Part shown: positions 43,752-52,517 of the stretch, piece after piece
Position numbering within the stretch: the first letter of the stretch is position 1
How the letters are laid out: every line of letters begins with the position of its first letter
DNA from: Sinorhizobium sojae CCBAU 05684
Lineage (GTDB): Bacteria > Pseudomonadota > Alphaproteobacteria > Rhizobiales > Rhizobiaceae
Length of the DNA: 64,000 nucleotides
Direction: 5' to 3'
Assembly (NCBI RefSeq): GCF_002288525.1
Contig: NZ_CP023067.1
Span: 62,001 to 126,000 of the forward strand
Program-made: the position numbers and the translations under genes
The notes under the pieces: model-generated
Seen by the model: the letters and a program-made list of their open reading frames with translations, nothing else
Database searches by the model: none
Told to the model about the DNA's origin: nothing

Positions 43752-44678
43752 ATGATCGTTTGCTGCGGAGAAGCCTTGATCGACATGCTGCCGCGTGAGA
43801 CGCCGACGGGGGAAAGCGCCTTTGCGCCCTATGCGGGAGGCGCGATTTTCAACACGGCCATTGCCCTTGGGCGGCTCGGTATCCCCACCGGCTTCTTCAC
43901 CGGCCTTTCCGATGACATGTTCGGCGACATACTGCGCGAGACGCTGAAGGCTGCGAATGTCGATTTCAGCCCCTCTGCCACCCTGCCGCTGCACACGACG
44001 CTTGCCTTCGTGAAGCTTGTCGGCGGCCATGCGAGCTATGCCTTTTTCGACGAGAACACGGCCGGGCGGATGATTACCATCGATCATCTGCCGGCCCTTG
44101 GCTGGCCCTGCGAGGCGCTGCATTTCGGTGCCATCAGCCTCATCCCGGAGCCGTGCGGCTCGACATATGAGGCACTGATGCGGCAGGAGCACGAGAAGCG
44201 GGTGATCTCCTTTGATCCGAATATCCGCCCGGGCTTTATCACGGACCGGGAGGCCCATCTTGCCCGCATGAACCGCATGGCAGCGATGTCGGACATCGTC
44301 AAGTTCTCCGACGAGGATCTCGCCTGGTTCGGCATGGAAGGAAGCCATGATGCGCTCGCGGCCGAATGGCTGACGCGCGGTCCTGAGCTGGTGCTGATCA
44401 CCAAGGGCGCGGATGGCGCGGTGGGCTATACGCGCGACCACAAGGTCGAAGTCGCGGGCGAGCGGGTGGCCGTGGTCGACACGGTGGGCGCCGGCGACAC
44501 TTTCGACGCCGGCGTGCTGGCCTCGCTGAAGCTTAACAATCGGCTGACGAAGCAATCCGTGGCGAGCCTTGACGAGGCAGCCGTTCGCGACGCCCTGACG
44601 CTCGGCGCCAAGGCCGCGGCCGTCACGGTTTCGCGCGCCGGCGCAAATCCACCCTGGCGGCACGAAATCGGACTCTGA
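43752..44678 (+). CDS. frk: Fructokinase (PfkB-family carbohydrate kinase)
   Basis: 308 residues. Starts MIVCCGEALIDMLP, the PfkB N-terminus. The first signature has GGAIFNTAIALGRLG; the second is DTVGAGDTFDAGVLASL with catalytic Asp. It phosphorylates fructose to fructose 6-phosphate, which Pgi (convergent neighbour) converts to glucose 6-phosphate. The position next to frcBCAK and pgi and the length fit the S. meliloti frk gene. A mosaic repeat begins directly after the stop codon. Confidence 0.92.
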   Translation: MIVCCGEALIDMLPRETPTGESAFAPYAGGAIFNTAIALGRLGIPTGFFTGLSDDMFGDILRETLKAANVDFSPSATLPLHTTLAFVKLVGGHASYAFFDENTAGRMITIDHLPALGWPCEALHFGAISLIPEPCGSTYEALMRQEHEKRVISFDPNIRPGFITDREAHLARMNRMAAMSDIVKFSDEDLAWFGMEGSHDALAAEWLTRGPELVLITKGADGAVGYTRDHKVEVAGERVAVVDTVGAGDTFDAGVLASLKLNNRLTKQSVASLDEAAVRDALTLGAKAAAVTVSRAGANPPWRHEIGL

Positions 44679-44785
44679 TTAGCGCATCGGCACGAATATC
44701 GGATCCGATTTTCGGTAAGCACGATGCATAGAGTCAGGGAGTTACAGCGTCCTTTGTGCGTCCCGAAGGACGCACGGCGCTGTAG
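44679..44785 (+). repeat. Mosaic repeat, copy 4 (full length)
   Basis: 107 bases starting at the base after the frk stop codon (TTAGCGCATCGGCACGAAT) and ending CGCACGGCGCTGTAG. Hairpin 1 is GCATCG/CGATGC with an inner dyad ATCGGATCCGAT; hairpin 2 is ACAGCG/CGCTGT with GTGCGTCC/GGACGCAC inside. It is in the gap between convergent frk and pgi. Confidence 0.85.
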
Positions 44786-44811
44786 CGGGAAAATACAACC
44801 GATCGAACGAG

Positions 44812-44834
44812 CGAGGCGCCGAATCGGCGCCTCG
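44812..44834. terminator. Hairpin between frk and pgi
   Basis: CGAGGCGCCGA (44812-44822) and TCGGCGCCTCG (44824-44834) form an 11-base perfect palindrome, with ATTGTTTCC to its right. It likely stops transcription from frk (+) and from pgi (-). Confidence 0.75.
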
Positions 44835-44846
44835 AATTGTTTCCGA

Positions 44847-46472
44847 TCAACGCGACGCCTTCAGAAGCGCGGCAACGAGACCGGCCGTCGAGGAGTCGTG
44901 GCCTTCGGCGCTCTCCTCTCCTTCGACCACCGGCAGCAGGCCGGTCGCGAGTTCCTTGCCGAGTTCGACGCCCCACTGGTCGAAGGAGTTGATGTTGAAG
45001 AGCGCGCCTTCGACGAAGACGCGGTGTTCGTAAAGCGCGATCAAACGGCCGAGCGCGAAGGGGTCGAGCTGGTCATAGACGAAGGTAAGCGACGGCCGAT
45101 TGCCGGTGAAGACGCGGTGCGGTGCGATCCGGTCGGCCTTTGCCTCATCCATGCCCTTGGCGGTGAGCTGTGCCTTCGCCTCGGCAAGGGTGCGGCCCTT
45201 CATCAGAGCTTCTGATTGTGCCAGGCAGTTGGCGATCAGGAGTTCGTGCTGGTGGCGCAGTTCCTTTTCATGCCCGTTCGCGGCGATCATGAACTCGGCC
45301 GGAACAATGTCCGTGCCCTGGTGGAGGAGCTGGTAGAAGGCATGTTGTCCGTTGGTGCCGGGCTCTCCCCAGACGACCGGTCCGGTCGCAAATTCGACCG
45401 GCGCGCTATCGAGCGTGACGGCCTTGCCGTTCGATTCCATATCGAGTTGCTGCAGATAGGCGGGGAAGCGCGAGAGGCGCTGGTCGTAGGGCAGGATCGC
45501 CCGTGACGGGTAGCCGAGCACGTTGCGATGGTAGAAGCCGATCAGGCCAAGCAGCATCGGTATGTTTTCGCGAACCGGTGCGCTGCGGAAATGCTCGTCT
45601 ATCGTATGGCCGCCGTCGAGGAACCGGCCGAAATTCTCCTTGCCAATCGCAATCATCAAAGGCAGGCCGATGGCTGACCAGATGGAGTAGCGACCGCCGA
45701 CCCAGTCCCAGAAGCCGAAGACGCGAGAGGCGTCGATGCCAAAAGCGGCGACCTTGTCGAGCGCCGTCGAAACGGCCGCAAAGTGATTGCCGACGGCCGC
45801 TTCGCCGAGCTTGTCGGCAATGAAGGCACGGGCCGTTGCAGCATTGGTCATGGTTTCGATCGTCGTGAAGGTCTTGGAGGCGACGATGAAAAGTGAGGTT
45901 TCGGGGTCGAGGAGCTTCAGCGTATCGGCAATATGGGCAGCGTCGACATTGGACACGAAGTGAAGCCGCGGGCCATCATGGAAGGGCGCAAGCGCGAGCG
46001 TCGCCATCACCGGACCGAGATCCGAACCGCCGATGCCGATATTGACTACGTCGGTTATTTTCCTGCCCGTTGCGCCTTTCAGGCTGCCGGACCGCACGCC
46101 GTCGGCAAAGCCGCCCATCGCCGTAAGCACGGCATTGACGTCGGGCATGACATCCTTGCCGTCGACGAGGACCGGTCGGTTCGCCCGGTTTCTGAGCGCC
46201 GTGTGCAGCACGGCGCGTTCCTCGGTGATGTTGATGATGTCGCCGCGGAACATGGCGTCGCGCTTGTCTTCGACCCTTGCGGCCTTCGCCAGCGCATCGA
46301 GCCCGTCGAGAATCCGGTCGTTCACTGCGCATTTCGAATAATCGAAGAGGAAATCGTCGAGCCGCGTGCTGAAGCGGGAAAAGCGGTTCGGATCGGCCGC
46401 GAAGGCGGCGCGGATATCGGTTGCATCGGTCACGCGTGCAGTGGCTTTCAGGCTTTCGACAAGCGCTTTCAT
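44847..46472 (-). CDS. pgi: Glucose-6-phosphate isomerase
   Basis: 541 residues from the ATG of [16 protein letters not shown], preceded by AAGGAG; 19 upstream codons are an open shadow. It interconverts glucose 6-phosphate and fructose 6-phosphate. The signatures are [36 protein letters not shown] and the C-terminal [13 protein letters not shown]; the catalytic Glu, Lys and His regions are in place. It is convergent with frk, which makes its substrate. It has a separate upstream neighbour, fadD, on the same strand, with a terminator between. Confidence 0.97.
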   Translation of the reverse strand: MKALVESLKATARVTDATDIRAAFAADPNRFSRFSTRLDDFLFDYSKCAVNDRILDGLDALAKAARVEDKRDAMFRGDIINITEERAVLHTALRNRANRPVLVDGKDVMPDVNAVLTAMGGFADGVRSGSLKGATGRKITDVVNIGIGGSDLGPVMATLALAPFHDGPRLHFVSNVDAAHIADTLKLLDPETSLFIVASKTFTTIETMTNAATARAFIADKLGEAAVGNHFAAVSTALDKVAAFGIDASRVFGFWDWVGGRYSIWSAIGLPLMIAIGKENFGRFLDGGHTIDEHFRSAPVRENIPMLLGLIGFYHRNVLGYPSRAILPYDQRLSRFPAYLQQLDMESNGKAVTLDSAPVEFATGPVVWGEPGTNGQHAFYQLLHQGTDIVPAEFMIAANGHEKELRHQHELLIANCLAQSEALMKGRTLAEAKAQLTAKGMDEAKADRIAPHRVFTGNRPSLTFVYDQLDPFALGRLIALYEHRVFVEGALFNINSFDQWGVELGKELATGLLPVVEGEESAEGHDSSTAGLVAALLKASR

Positions 46473-46560
46473 CGCAGGGCTCCTTGCATCGGAATGGGCT
46501 GCGATAGCTAGTCGGTTTAACCGCGGCAAATCAAGGGCGAGTGTGCGCTGCAGCGAAAAA

Positions 46561-46580
46561 AGGCCGCCCGCCGACGGCCT
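46561..46580 (-). terminator. Terminator after fadD
   Basis: AGGCCG (46561-46566) pairs with CGGCCT (46575-46580). On the minus strand the stem is followed by a run of T (complement of the A-run at 46556-46561), 31 bases after the fadD stop. Confidence 0.8.
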
Positions 46581-46610
46581 TCGACGCGGTCGGTGCTCCG
46601 TCGGTCTCGG

Positions 46611-48311
46611 CTAACCGCGCAAGTCCTTGCGCAGGATCTTGCCGACATTCGATTTCGGCAATTCGGGGCGGAATTCGACGAATTTCGGCCGCTTGTAATT
46701 TGTCAGGTTCTCGGCGCAGTGGCGCTTGACGTCTTCTTCCGTGAGGTCCTGGTCCTTGCGCACGACGAAGAGCTTGACGGCTTCGCCCGAATGCGGGTCG
46801 GCAACGCCGATAGCGGCGCATTCCAGAATGCCCGGATGAGTTACCACGACCTCCTCGATCTCGTTGGGGAAGACGTTGAAGCCGGAAACGAGGATCATGT
46901 CCTTCTTCCGGTCGACGATCTTCACAAGCCCGGCGGCATTCATGAAACCGACATCGCCGGTGCGGAAGAAGCCGTCCGGCGAGATCGCCCTTGCCGTTTC
47001 GTCGGGACGCTGCCAGTAGCCGGCCATCACCTGAGGACCGCGGATGCAGATTTCGCCGATCTCTCCGACGGGCAACGTCTGGCCGTCATCGCCGCGAACT
47101 TGCACTTCGGTTGAGGGCAAGGGTATTCCGATCGTACCGGTGAACTCGTCTGTGTCGAGCCGGTTGGCGGTGGCGACCGGTGAGGTCTCAGACAGTCCGT
47201 AACCCTCGTGGATCGGGCAGCCGGTCATCTGCAGCCAGCGTTCCGCGACGGGTCTCTGAACCGCCATGCCGCCGCCGAAGGTCAGGATCAGAGAGGAGAA
47301 GTCGAGCTTCTGAAACTCGGGATTGTTCATCAGTGCATTGAACAGCGTATTGAGACCCGGGAAGATGTTTGTCCGGTGCTTGCCGAGTTCCTTGACGAAG
47401 GCTGGAATGTCGCGCGGATTGGGGATCAGGATGTTGTTGCCGCCGAGCGCCAACCCCATCAGCGAATTCACCGTCAGCGCGAAGATGTGATAAAGCGGCA
47501 GCGCGCACATGAACGTCAGGCTCTCCGGGCGCGGCTTGCGCAGAAAGGCCGTGTTCAGCCAGATCTCCATCTGCGCCATGTTGGAGAGAAGATTGGCATG
47601 GGTGAGGGCGGCGCCCTTGGAAACCCCGGTCGTGCCGCCGGTATATTGCAGGAAGGCGACGTCCCCCAGGGCGACATTAGGTTTCCTGAGCGTGAGCGCC
47701 GCGCTCTTGGCGAGGACCGCCTTGAAGGAGACGTGACCCGGGATCGACCAGGCTGGCACGAGCTTCTTCACCCGGCGCACGACGAGGTTGACGAGCAGGC
47801 CCTTGACGCCGAGCATATCACCCATAGTGGCGACGACCACATGCTTGACCTCGGTACGGGCGACCACCTGCTCGACCGTGTGGGCGAAGTTTTCCAGGAC
47901 GAATATCGCCTTGGCGCCGGCATCGACGAGCTGATGCTCGAGTTCGCGGGGCGTATAGAGCGGATTGATGTTCACCACGGTGTAGCCGGCCCGCAGGATA
48001 CCGTAGACGATTACGGGGTTCTGCAAAATGTTCGGCAGCATCACGGCAACCCGGTCGCCCTTTTCGAGGCCCAGCGACTGCAGCCAGGCGCCTATCCTGC
48101 CGGAATAGGCATTCAGATCGGCGAAGGTCAGGGATTTGCCCATGCAGGTAAAGGCCGGACGCCAGGAATATCGCGCAACCGCGTGGTCGAAGAATGCGTC
48201 GATCGATTGATAGGCAAGCGGACTGATTTCGGCGGGCACGCCCGGCGGATAGGAATTGAGCCAGATCTTTTCCTTGCTGGACCCCGTCTGTTGCATGCTA
48301 GCTTCCGCCAT
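46611..48311 (-). CDS. fadD: Long-chain-fatty-acid-CoA ligase
   Basis: 566 residues from the ATG of MAEASMQQTGSSKEKIWL; 35 upstream codons are an unconserved frame. It activates fatty acids to acyl-CoA at the membrane. The AMP-binding motif is YTGGTTGVSKGA, followed by GYGLSETSP and the FACS motif around FRTGDVGFMN...VDRKKDMIL. The C-terminal Lys is in LPKSNVGKILRK. The S. meliloti fadD in this place influences swarming and nodulation. A TTGACGT palindrome 129-144 bases upstream suggests regulation by a fatty-acid or branched-chain catabolic repressor. Confidence 0.94.
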   Translation of the reverse strand: MAEASMQQTGSSKEKIWLNSYPPGVPAEISPLAYQSIDAFFDHAVARYSWRPAFTCMGKSLTFADLNAYSGRIGAWLQSLGLEKGDRVAVMLPNILQNPVIVYGILRAGYTVVNINPLYTPRELEHQLVDAGAKAIFVLENFAHTVEQVVARTEVKHVVVATMGDMLGVKGLLVNLVVRRVKKLVPAWSIPGHVSFKAVLAKSAALTLRKPNVALGDVAFLQYTGGTTGVSKGAALTHANLLSNMAQMEIWLNTAFLRKPRPESLTFMCALPLYHIFALTVNSLMGLALGGNNILIPNPRDIPAFVKELGKHRTNIFPGLNTLFNALMNNPEFQKLDFSSLILTFGGGMAVQRPVAERWLQMTGCPIHEGYGLSETSPVATANRLDTDEFTGTIGIPLPSTEVQVRGDDGQTLPVGEIGEICIRGPQVMAGYWQRPDETARAISPDGFFRTGDVGFMNAAGLVKIVDRKKDMILVSGFNVFPNEIEEVVVTHPGILECAAIGVADPHSGEAVKLFVVRKDQDLTEEDVKRHCAENLTNYKRPKFVEFRPELPKSNVGKILRKDLRG

Positions 48312-48775
48312 GCCCTCTCTCCCTCTGGTCGCCAACGAACTGCTGTGCTCACGGCGAAGGAAAATCCCTCCAGATTCCCCTCCGTCGAAGATGCTGCTTT
48401 TACTGCACTTCTTCAAGCAGTATTCCCGATTATATTACTTTGACGTAAACGTCAACAAAGCCAAATGCCGTACGGGTCGTGATCCCGCCTAAATCTGCCT
48501 GTCATGTGCTTCCGCTAGAGGAGTTGGGAATGCGACGGTACGAACCCGGCGATTTTTGAAGAGACCACGATGAAAAGCGAGTTGATTAGGCCGTCGATCA
48601 GGACGATCTATTGCCTGCTTTCTTTAATCGAAACCTTTTCAAGGGAGCATGCGGGACGTCTTGCCGGAAAGGCGACGCCCTGGCAGTGCCGGGAGCGAAT
48701 GAACGCGGCCGGCGGGAGACGGGCTGGCAAGGGCGTGGGTTTGCTGTAATGTTCCTGAAAGACGGAGGAATGCAG
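48312..48775. other. fadD / AI-2E transporter divergent region
   Basis: 464 bases without a supported gene. It contains the TTGACGT palindrome at 48440-48455 in a short AT-rich stretch. A plus-strand open frame continues upstream of the transporter from 48611, but its first 46 codons are Arg/Gly-rich and unlike membrane-protein starts. The rest shows no recognisable element. Confidence 0.45.
48440..48455. promoter_or_regulatory. Palindromic operator upstream of fadD
   Basis: TTGACGTAAACGTCAA, 7-base perfect arms around AA, in an AT-rich patch. A site with the same half (TTGACGT/ACGTCAA) lies before the nitronate monooxygenase gene. It resembles operators described for the MerR-family regulator LiuR in proteobacteria; the assignment is from memory. 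Confidence 0.6.
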
Positions 48776-49954
48776 GTGCAATTGGGCAATCGCGAGCGAG
48801 AGAATCTCCCGGCGGAGCCGCGGCTCTTCGGGCAGCCGGCCCATGCGCGCTCAGCCCTTGTCCTGCCGATCTCGGCAGCTCGTTGGCTGCTGGTGATGGT
48901 GCTGCTCGCCGGCGTCTATTTCTTCCACGGCTTCGTGGTACCGGTGCTCGCAGCCGTCGTCATCGGCTTTGCCAGTTGGCCGATCTATCGCCATCTGCTG
49001 CAGGCGGTAAACGGCAACCGCACGCTCGCCGCGACTATCGCCATCGTCTCGGTGGTCGCCTTCATCGTCGTGCCGATTTCGATCGCTGCCATCTACGCAG
49101 TGCAGGAGGTTCGCGACTGGCTCGTCTGGGCGGCGGCGACCAATGCGAACGGAGCAGCGGTTCCCGACTGGCTTGCAACCATACCCATGGCGGGCGACTG
49201 GCTGGGCCAACAATGGGTGAAATATGTCGGCCATCCCGGGGCGCTCGGCGAACTGGTGCAACTCGTCAGCGGCTCCAATATCGGCAACATCTATCGCGGT
49301 GTGCTCGTCATCGGCACCTCCGCCTTCCATGCCTTCCTGACGCTGCTCTTCATGCTGATCACGTTGTTCTTCGTCTATCGGGACGGACAGTCGTTTTCGA
49401 AGCAGCTCGACCATCTCGGCGAACAGATCTTTCCGATGCGCTGGGAACGCCTGTCGCGCGTCGTGCCGCTCACCATCAGCTCTACGGTGACCGGCATGGG
49501 CATCATCGCGATCGGCGAAGGCATCGTTCTCGGCGTCGCCTACTGGCTGGCCGGCATGCCCTCGCCGGTGACGCTCGGCATCATCACCGGCATCATGGCC
49601 CTCGTTCCAGGCGGAGCGCCGCTCTGCTTCACGCTGGTGTCGGCCTATCTTATTGCCAGCGGTTCGCCCATCCATGGCCTCGCGCTCTTCATCTGGGGCA
49701 CGACGGAGCTCTTTATCGTCGACAAGACACTGCGTCCCCGACTTGTAGGCGGCCCGATCAAGCTGCCCTTCCTGCCGACCTTCTTCGGCCTCGTCGGCGG
49801 CGTCAAGACCATGGGCTTTCTCGGCCTTTTCGTCGGGCCCGTCCTCATGGCACTGCTCGTCGCCATCTGGCGCGAGTGGATGCGCGAAGTGACGGCCGAC
49901 ACATCTGTGCAGGCGGAGGAACCGATAAAGCGGGTGGATCTCTCCGCTAAATAA
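48776..49954 (+). CDS. AI-2E family (YdiK/PerM-like) membrane transporter
   Basis: About 392 residues. The start is a GTG with GGAGG 7 bases upstream; ATG codons at 48770 and 48749 are alternatives, but the first is too near the ribosome site. Eight hydrophobic segments include LPISAARWLLVMVLLAGVYFF and the LSRVVPLTISSTVTGMGIIAIGEG block. The C-terminal FLGLFVGPVLMALLVAIWREW is typical. Family members are PerM-like permeases; some export AI-2 or act as Na+/H+ antiporters. The true substrate is unknown. Confidence 0.86.
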   Translation: MQLGNRERENLPAEPRLFGQPAHARSALVLPISAARWLLVMVLLAGVYFFHGFVVPVLAAVVIGFASWPIYRHLLQAVNGNRTLAATIAIVSVVAFIVVPISIAAIYAVQEVRDWLVWAAATNANGAAVPDWLATIPMAGDWLGQQWVKYVGHPGALGELVQLVSGSNIGNIYRGVLVIGTSAFHAFLTLLFMLITLFFVYRDGQSFSKQLDHLGEQIFPMRWERLSRVVPLTISSTVTGMGIIAIGEGIVLGVAYWLAGMPSPVTLGIITGIMALVPGGAPLCFTLVSAYLIASGSPIHGLALFIWGTTELFIVDKTLRPRLVGGPIKLPFLPTFFGLVGGVKTMGFLGLFVGPVLMALLVAIWREWMREVTADTSVQAEEPIKRVDLSAK

Positions 49955-50064
49955 TCTCGGTGCGGGCAGTCGCTGTAATCCCCGACGGCCTATATGGTCT
50001 TTTTCGCCAAGTTGTTTTAAGACTCGCCACAATCGTAATTTGCAGCATTCGGTCTTGCGCGAAG

Positions 50065-50724
50065 ATGAATGAGGTTCCCGAGGCGGGCGAAAAGCCGAGT
50101 GCCGATCGCCGCCCGATTGCGGCGCGCCAGAGCCGTTTCGCGAAACGGCTGACGGCGCTCCTTCTCAAGACACCCATCACGCCGAACCAGATTTCGGTCA
50201 TCAGTATCGCCTTCGCGGCAATCGGGGCCGCTGCCATCCTGTTTGCGCCGCGTTGGCCCTCGCTTTATCTCATCGCCCTCGCGGGCATCCAGCTGCGTCT
50301 TCTCTGCAATCTCCTCGACGGGATGGTGGCTGTCGAGGGCGGGCGCGGCTCGGCCGTCGGTCCGCTCTACAACGAGTTTCCGGACCGCATCGCCGATAGC
50401 TTGCTCATCGTTGCGCTCGGCTACGCTGCAGGAGCGGGTTGGCTCGGCTGGGCGGGTGCGTTGGTGGCGGCTCTCACCGCCTATGTGCGCGTATTCGGGG
50501 GGTCGCTCGGACAGGCGCAGAACTTCCGCGGGCCCATGGCGAAACAGCACCGCATGGCTCTGATGAGCGTCGCCTGCGTCCTGGCGCTTTTTGAAGCGGC
50601 TTTGACGACGGAGCGTCTCGTGCTCTATGTCGCTGCCTGGATCATCCTCGCGGGGTCGCTTTTCACCTGCTTGACCCGCACCAGAGCCATCGTCTCGCGC
50701 ATCCAGGGAGCGACCAGGCCGTGA
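50065..50724 (+). CDS. CDP-alcohol phosphatidyltransferase family protein, divergent motif
   Basis: 219 residues from the ATG of MNEVPEAGEKPSADRR; a longer frame exists upstream. Five to six helices. The family motif DxxDGxxAR...GxxxDxxxD is recognisable but altered: it reads NLLDGMVAVEGGRGS, then GPLYNEFPDRIAD. The first Asp is Asn and the AR pair is AV, while the last two Asp (PDRIAD) are kept. It overlaps the acyltransferase gene by 4 bases, in an operon with a CdsA homologue. It probably makes or modifies a phospholipid head group. The product is unknown. Confidence 0.83.
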   Translation: MNEVPEAGEKPSADRRPIAARQSRFAKRLTALLLKTPITPNQISVISIAFAAIGAAAILFAPRWPSLYLIALAGIQLRLLCNLLDGMVAVEGGRGSAVGPLYNEFPDRIADSLLIVALGYAAGAGWLGWAGALVAALTAYVRVFGGSLGQAQNFRGPMAKQHRMALMSVACVLALFEAALTTERLVLYVAAWIILAGSLFTCLTRTRAIVSRIQGATRP

Positions 50725-51332
50725 TCGACGTCGTGCTGATCGCTCTCACACGCTTTCTCGTCGGCGGCCGTGCGCGATGGACCGGCGCCCTGCCGGAATC
50801 GCGTCAGCGCATCTATTTCGCCAATCACGCCAGCCATCTGGATACGCTGCTCATCTGGTCGGCGTTGCCGCGACCGTTGCGGGCGTCCACGCATCCGATC
50901 GCGGCCGCCGACTATTGGGGCAGGGGCAGCATCCGGCGCCACATCGCGCTCAAGGTGCTGAACGCCGTGCTTGTCGAACGCTCCATCAAGGGCCCGCCCG
51001 GGGCGGCGCTGGCGCCTTTGCGCGGGGTCCTGTCGGAGGGAGGCTCTCTCATTCTCTTTCCCGAGGGCACGCGCGGCAGCGAGCGCCTGCCGGGACCCTT
51101 CAAAAGCGGTCTCTATTGGCTGGCGCAGGATTTTCCGGACGCTGAACTGATCCCGACCTATCTCGACAATCCCTCGCGCGCTTTCCCCAAGGGAACTTTC
51201 TTGCCCGTACCGATCAGTTGCACGGTGCGTTTCGGCGCGCCGCTCGCCCGCCGTACAGGCGAAGAGAAGGATGAATTTCTCGAGCGCGCCCGGCTGGCCG
51301 TGAGCGCGCTCGCATCGGACCCGATCGCGTGA
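50721..51332 (+). CDS. Lysophospholipid (1-acylglycerol-3-phosphate) acyltransferase, PlsC family
   Basis: 203 residues from a GTG start that overlaps the upstream stop (GTGA). The catalytic NHASHLD (HX4D) is at about residues 35-41, and the substrate motif FPEGTRG is near 115. An N-terminal hydrophobic segment anchors it to the inner membrane. It transfers an acyl chain to a lysophosphatidate-like substrate. It is the second gene of the CDP-alcohol transferase - PlsC - CdsA operon and is shorter than the main PlsC. Confidence 0.88.
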   Translation: MIDVVLIALTRFLVGGRARWTGALPESRQRIYFANHASHLDTLLIWSALPRPLRASTHPIAAADYWGRGSIRRHIALKVLNAVLVERSIKGPPGAALAPLRGVLSEGGSLILFPEGTRGSERLPGPFKSGLYWLAQDFPDAELIPTYLDNPSRAFPKGTFLPVPISCTVRFGAPLARRTGEEKDEFLERARLAVSALASDPIA

Positions 51333-51339
51333 GGCCGCC

Positions 51340-52281
51340 ATGTCTTTGATGGACAAGCTTTTCATCCTCTTCGGCGGTATCTGCGGACTACTCGCCATAG
51401 CCTCGCTGATCGGTTTCGCGCTGTCGCGCAGGATGACGTCCGAAACCGGTCGGGCGACCGTCGACAATCTCAATGCCCGCATCGGGGCCTGGTGGGTGAT
51501 GGTTGCGATCTTCGCCGTGAGCTTCGGCCTCGGCCGGGGAGCGACCGTGCTTCTCTTCGCGCTTACGTCATTCTACACGCTGCGGGAATTCGTATCGCTG
51601 ACGCCGACGCGTGCGGCCGATCACCTGCCCTTGGTCGGCGCCTTCTACCTGCTGCTGCCGCTTCAGTATTGGCTGGTCTGGATCGACTGGTATGCGCTGT
51701 TCACGATCCTGATACCCGTCTACGGTTTCCTGCTCCTTCCGAGCCTCGCCGCATTGAGAGGCGATACCGAGCAATTCCTGCTGCGCGTCTCTCGCATTCA
51801 ATGGGGGCTGATGCTGACGGTCTTTTGCATCAGCCACGCGCCCGCGCTGATCACGCTCGATCTTCCCGGCTATGAGGGCCAGGAATTCCTGTTGCTCTTC
51901 TTCCTGATCACCGTCGCGCAGTTCAGCGACGTGATGCAATATGTCTTCGGCAAGCTGATGGGGAGGACGAAAGTCGCGCCTGCCGTAAGCCCATCGAAAA
52001 CCGTGGAGGGCCTCGTCGGCGGCGGGCTCTCTGCCGTTCTGGCGGGTGCCGGTCTCTGGTGGATCACGCCTTTCACACCAGTTGAGGCGGCCGCCATGGC
52101 CCTCGCAATCGTCGCCATGGGTTTTCTCGGCGGGCTCGCGCTCTCTGCCGTCAAGCGTTCCATGGGCGTGAAAGATTGGGGCACGATGATCAGCGGCCAT
52201 GGCGGGGTGCTGGATCGCATGGATTCGCTGAGCTTCGCCGCCCCCGTCTTCTTCCACCTGACGCGGTATTTCTACACATGA
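51340..52281 (+). CDS. Phosphatidate cytidylyltransferase (CdsA family)
   Basis: 313 residues with eight helices. The CDP-diglyceride synthetase signature is complete: SAVKRSMGVKDWGTMI followed by SGHGGVLDRMDS. Another family block, VAPAVSPSKTVEGLVGGG, precedes it. It makes CDP-diacylglycerol from phosphatidate and CTP. It lies 7 bases after the acyltransferase gene. With the two upstream genes it makes a self-contained acyl transfer, CDP-activation and head-group transfer cassette, in addition to whatever main cdsA the cell has. Confidence 0.9.
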   Translation: MSLMDKLFILFGGICGLLAIASLIGFALSRRMTSETGRATVDNLNARIGAWWVMVAIFAVSFGLGRGATVLLFALTSFYTLREFVSLTPTRAADHLPLVGAFYLLLPLQYWLVWIDWYALFTILIPVYGFLLLPSLAALRGDTEQFLLRVSRIQWGLMLTVFCISHAPALITLDLPGYEGQEFLLLFFLITVAQFSDVMQYVFGKLMGRTKVAPAVSPSKTVEGLVGGGLSAVLAGAGLWWITPFTPVEAAAMALAIVAMGFLGGLALSAVKRSMGVKDWGTMISGHGGVLDRMDSLSFAAPVFFHLTRYFYT

Positions 52282-52363
52282 CTCAAGCCCAGGAGCAGCC
52301 GGTACTGTGGCACCTTGACCGTGCTTGACAAGATGACCTATGCGGTGATGCGCTTGAAATTAA

Positions 52364-52439
52364 TGGTGCCGCTTACGTGACTCGAACACGTGACCCCATC
52401 ATTACGAATGATGTGCTCTACCGACTGAGCTAAAGCGGC
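52364..52439 (-). tRNA. tRNA-Thr (anticodon CGT)
   Basis: 76 bases with encoded CCA on the minus strand. Acceptor GCCGCTT/AAGCGGC; D arm AGCTCAGTCGGTAGAGC; anticodon stem CATCA/TGATG with loop TTCGTAA (anticodon CGT); T arm GTTCGAGTC. All arms pair. Confidence 0.96.
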
Positions 52440-52517
52440 CCTTGAGGCGGTTCCGCGGATGGCCCGCAGAACGAATGTGAGGCGCTGATAAACGCAAAGC
52501 GGCAAGAATTCAAGCCA

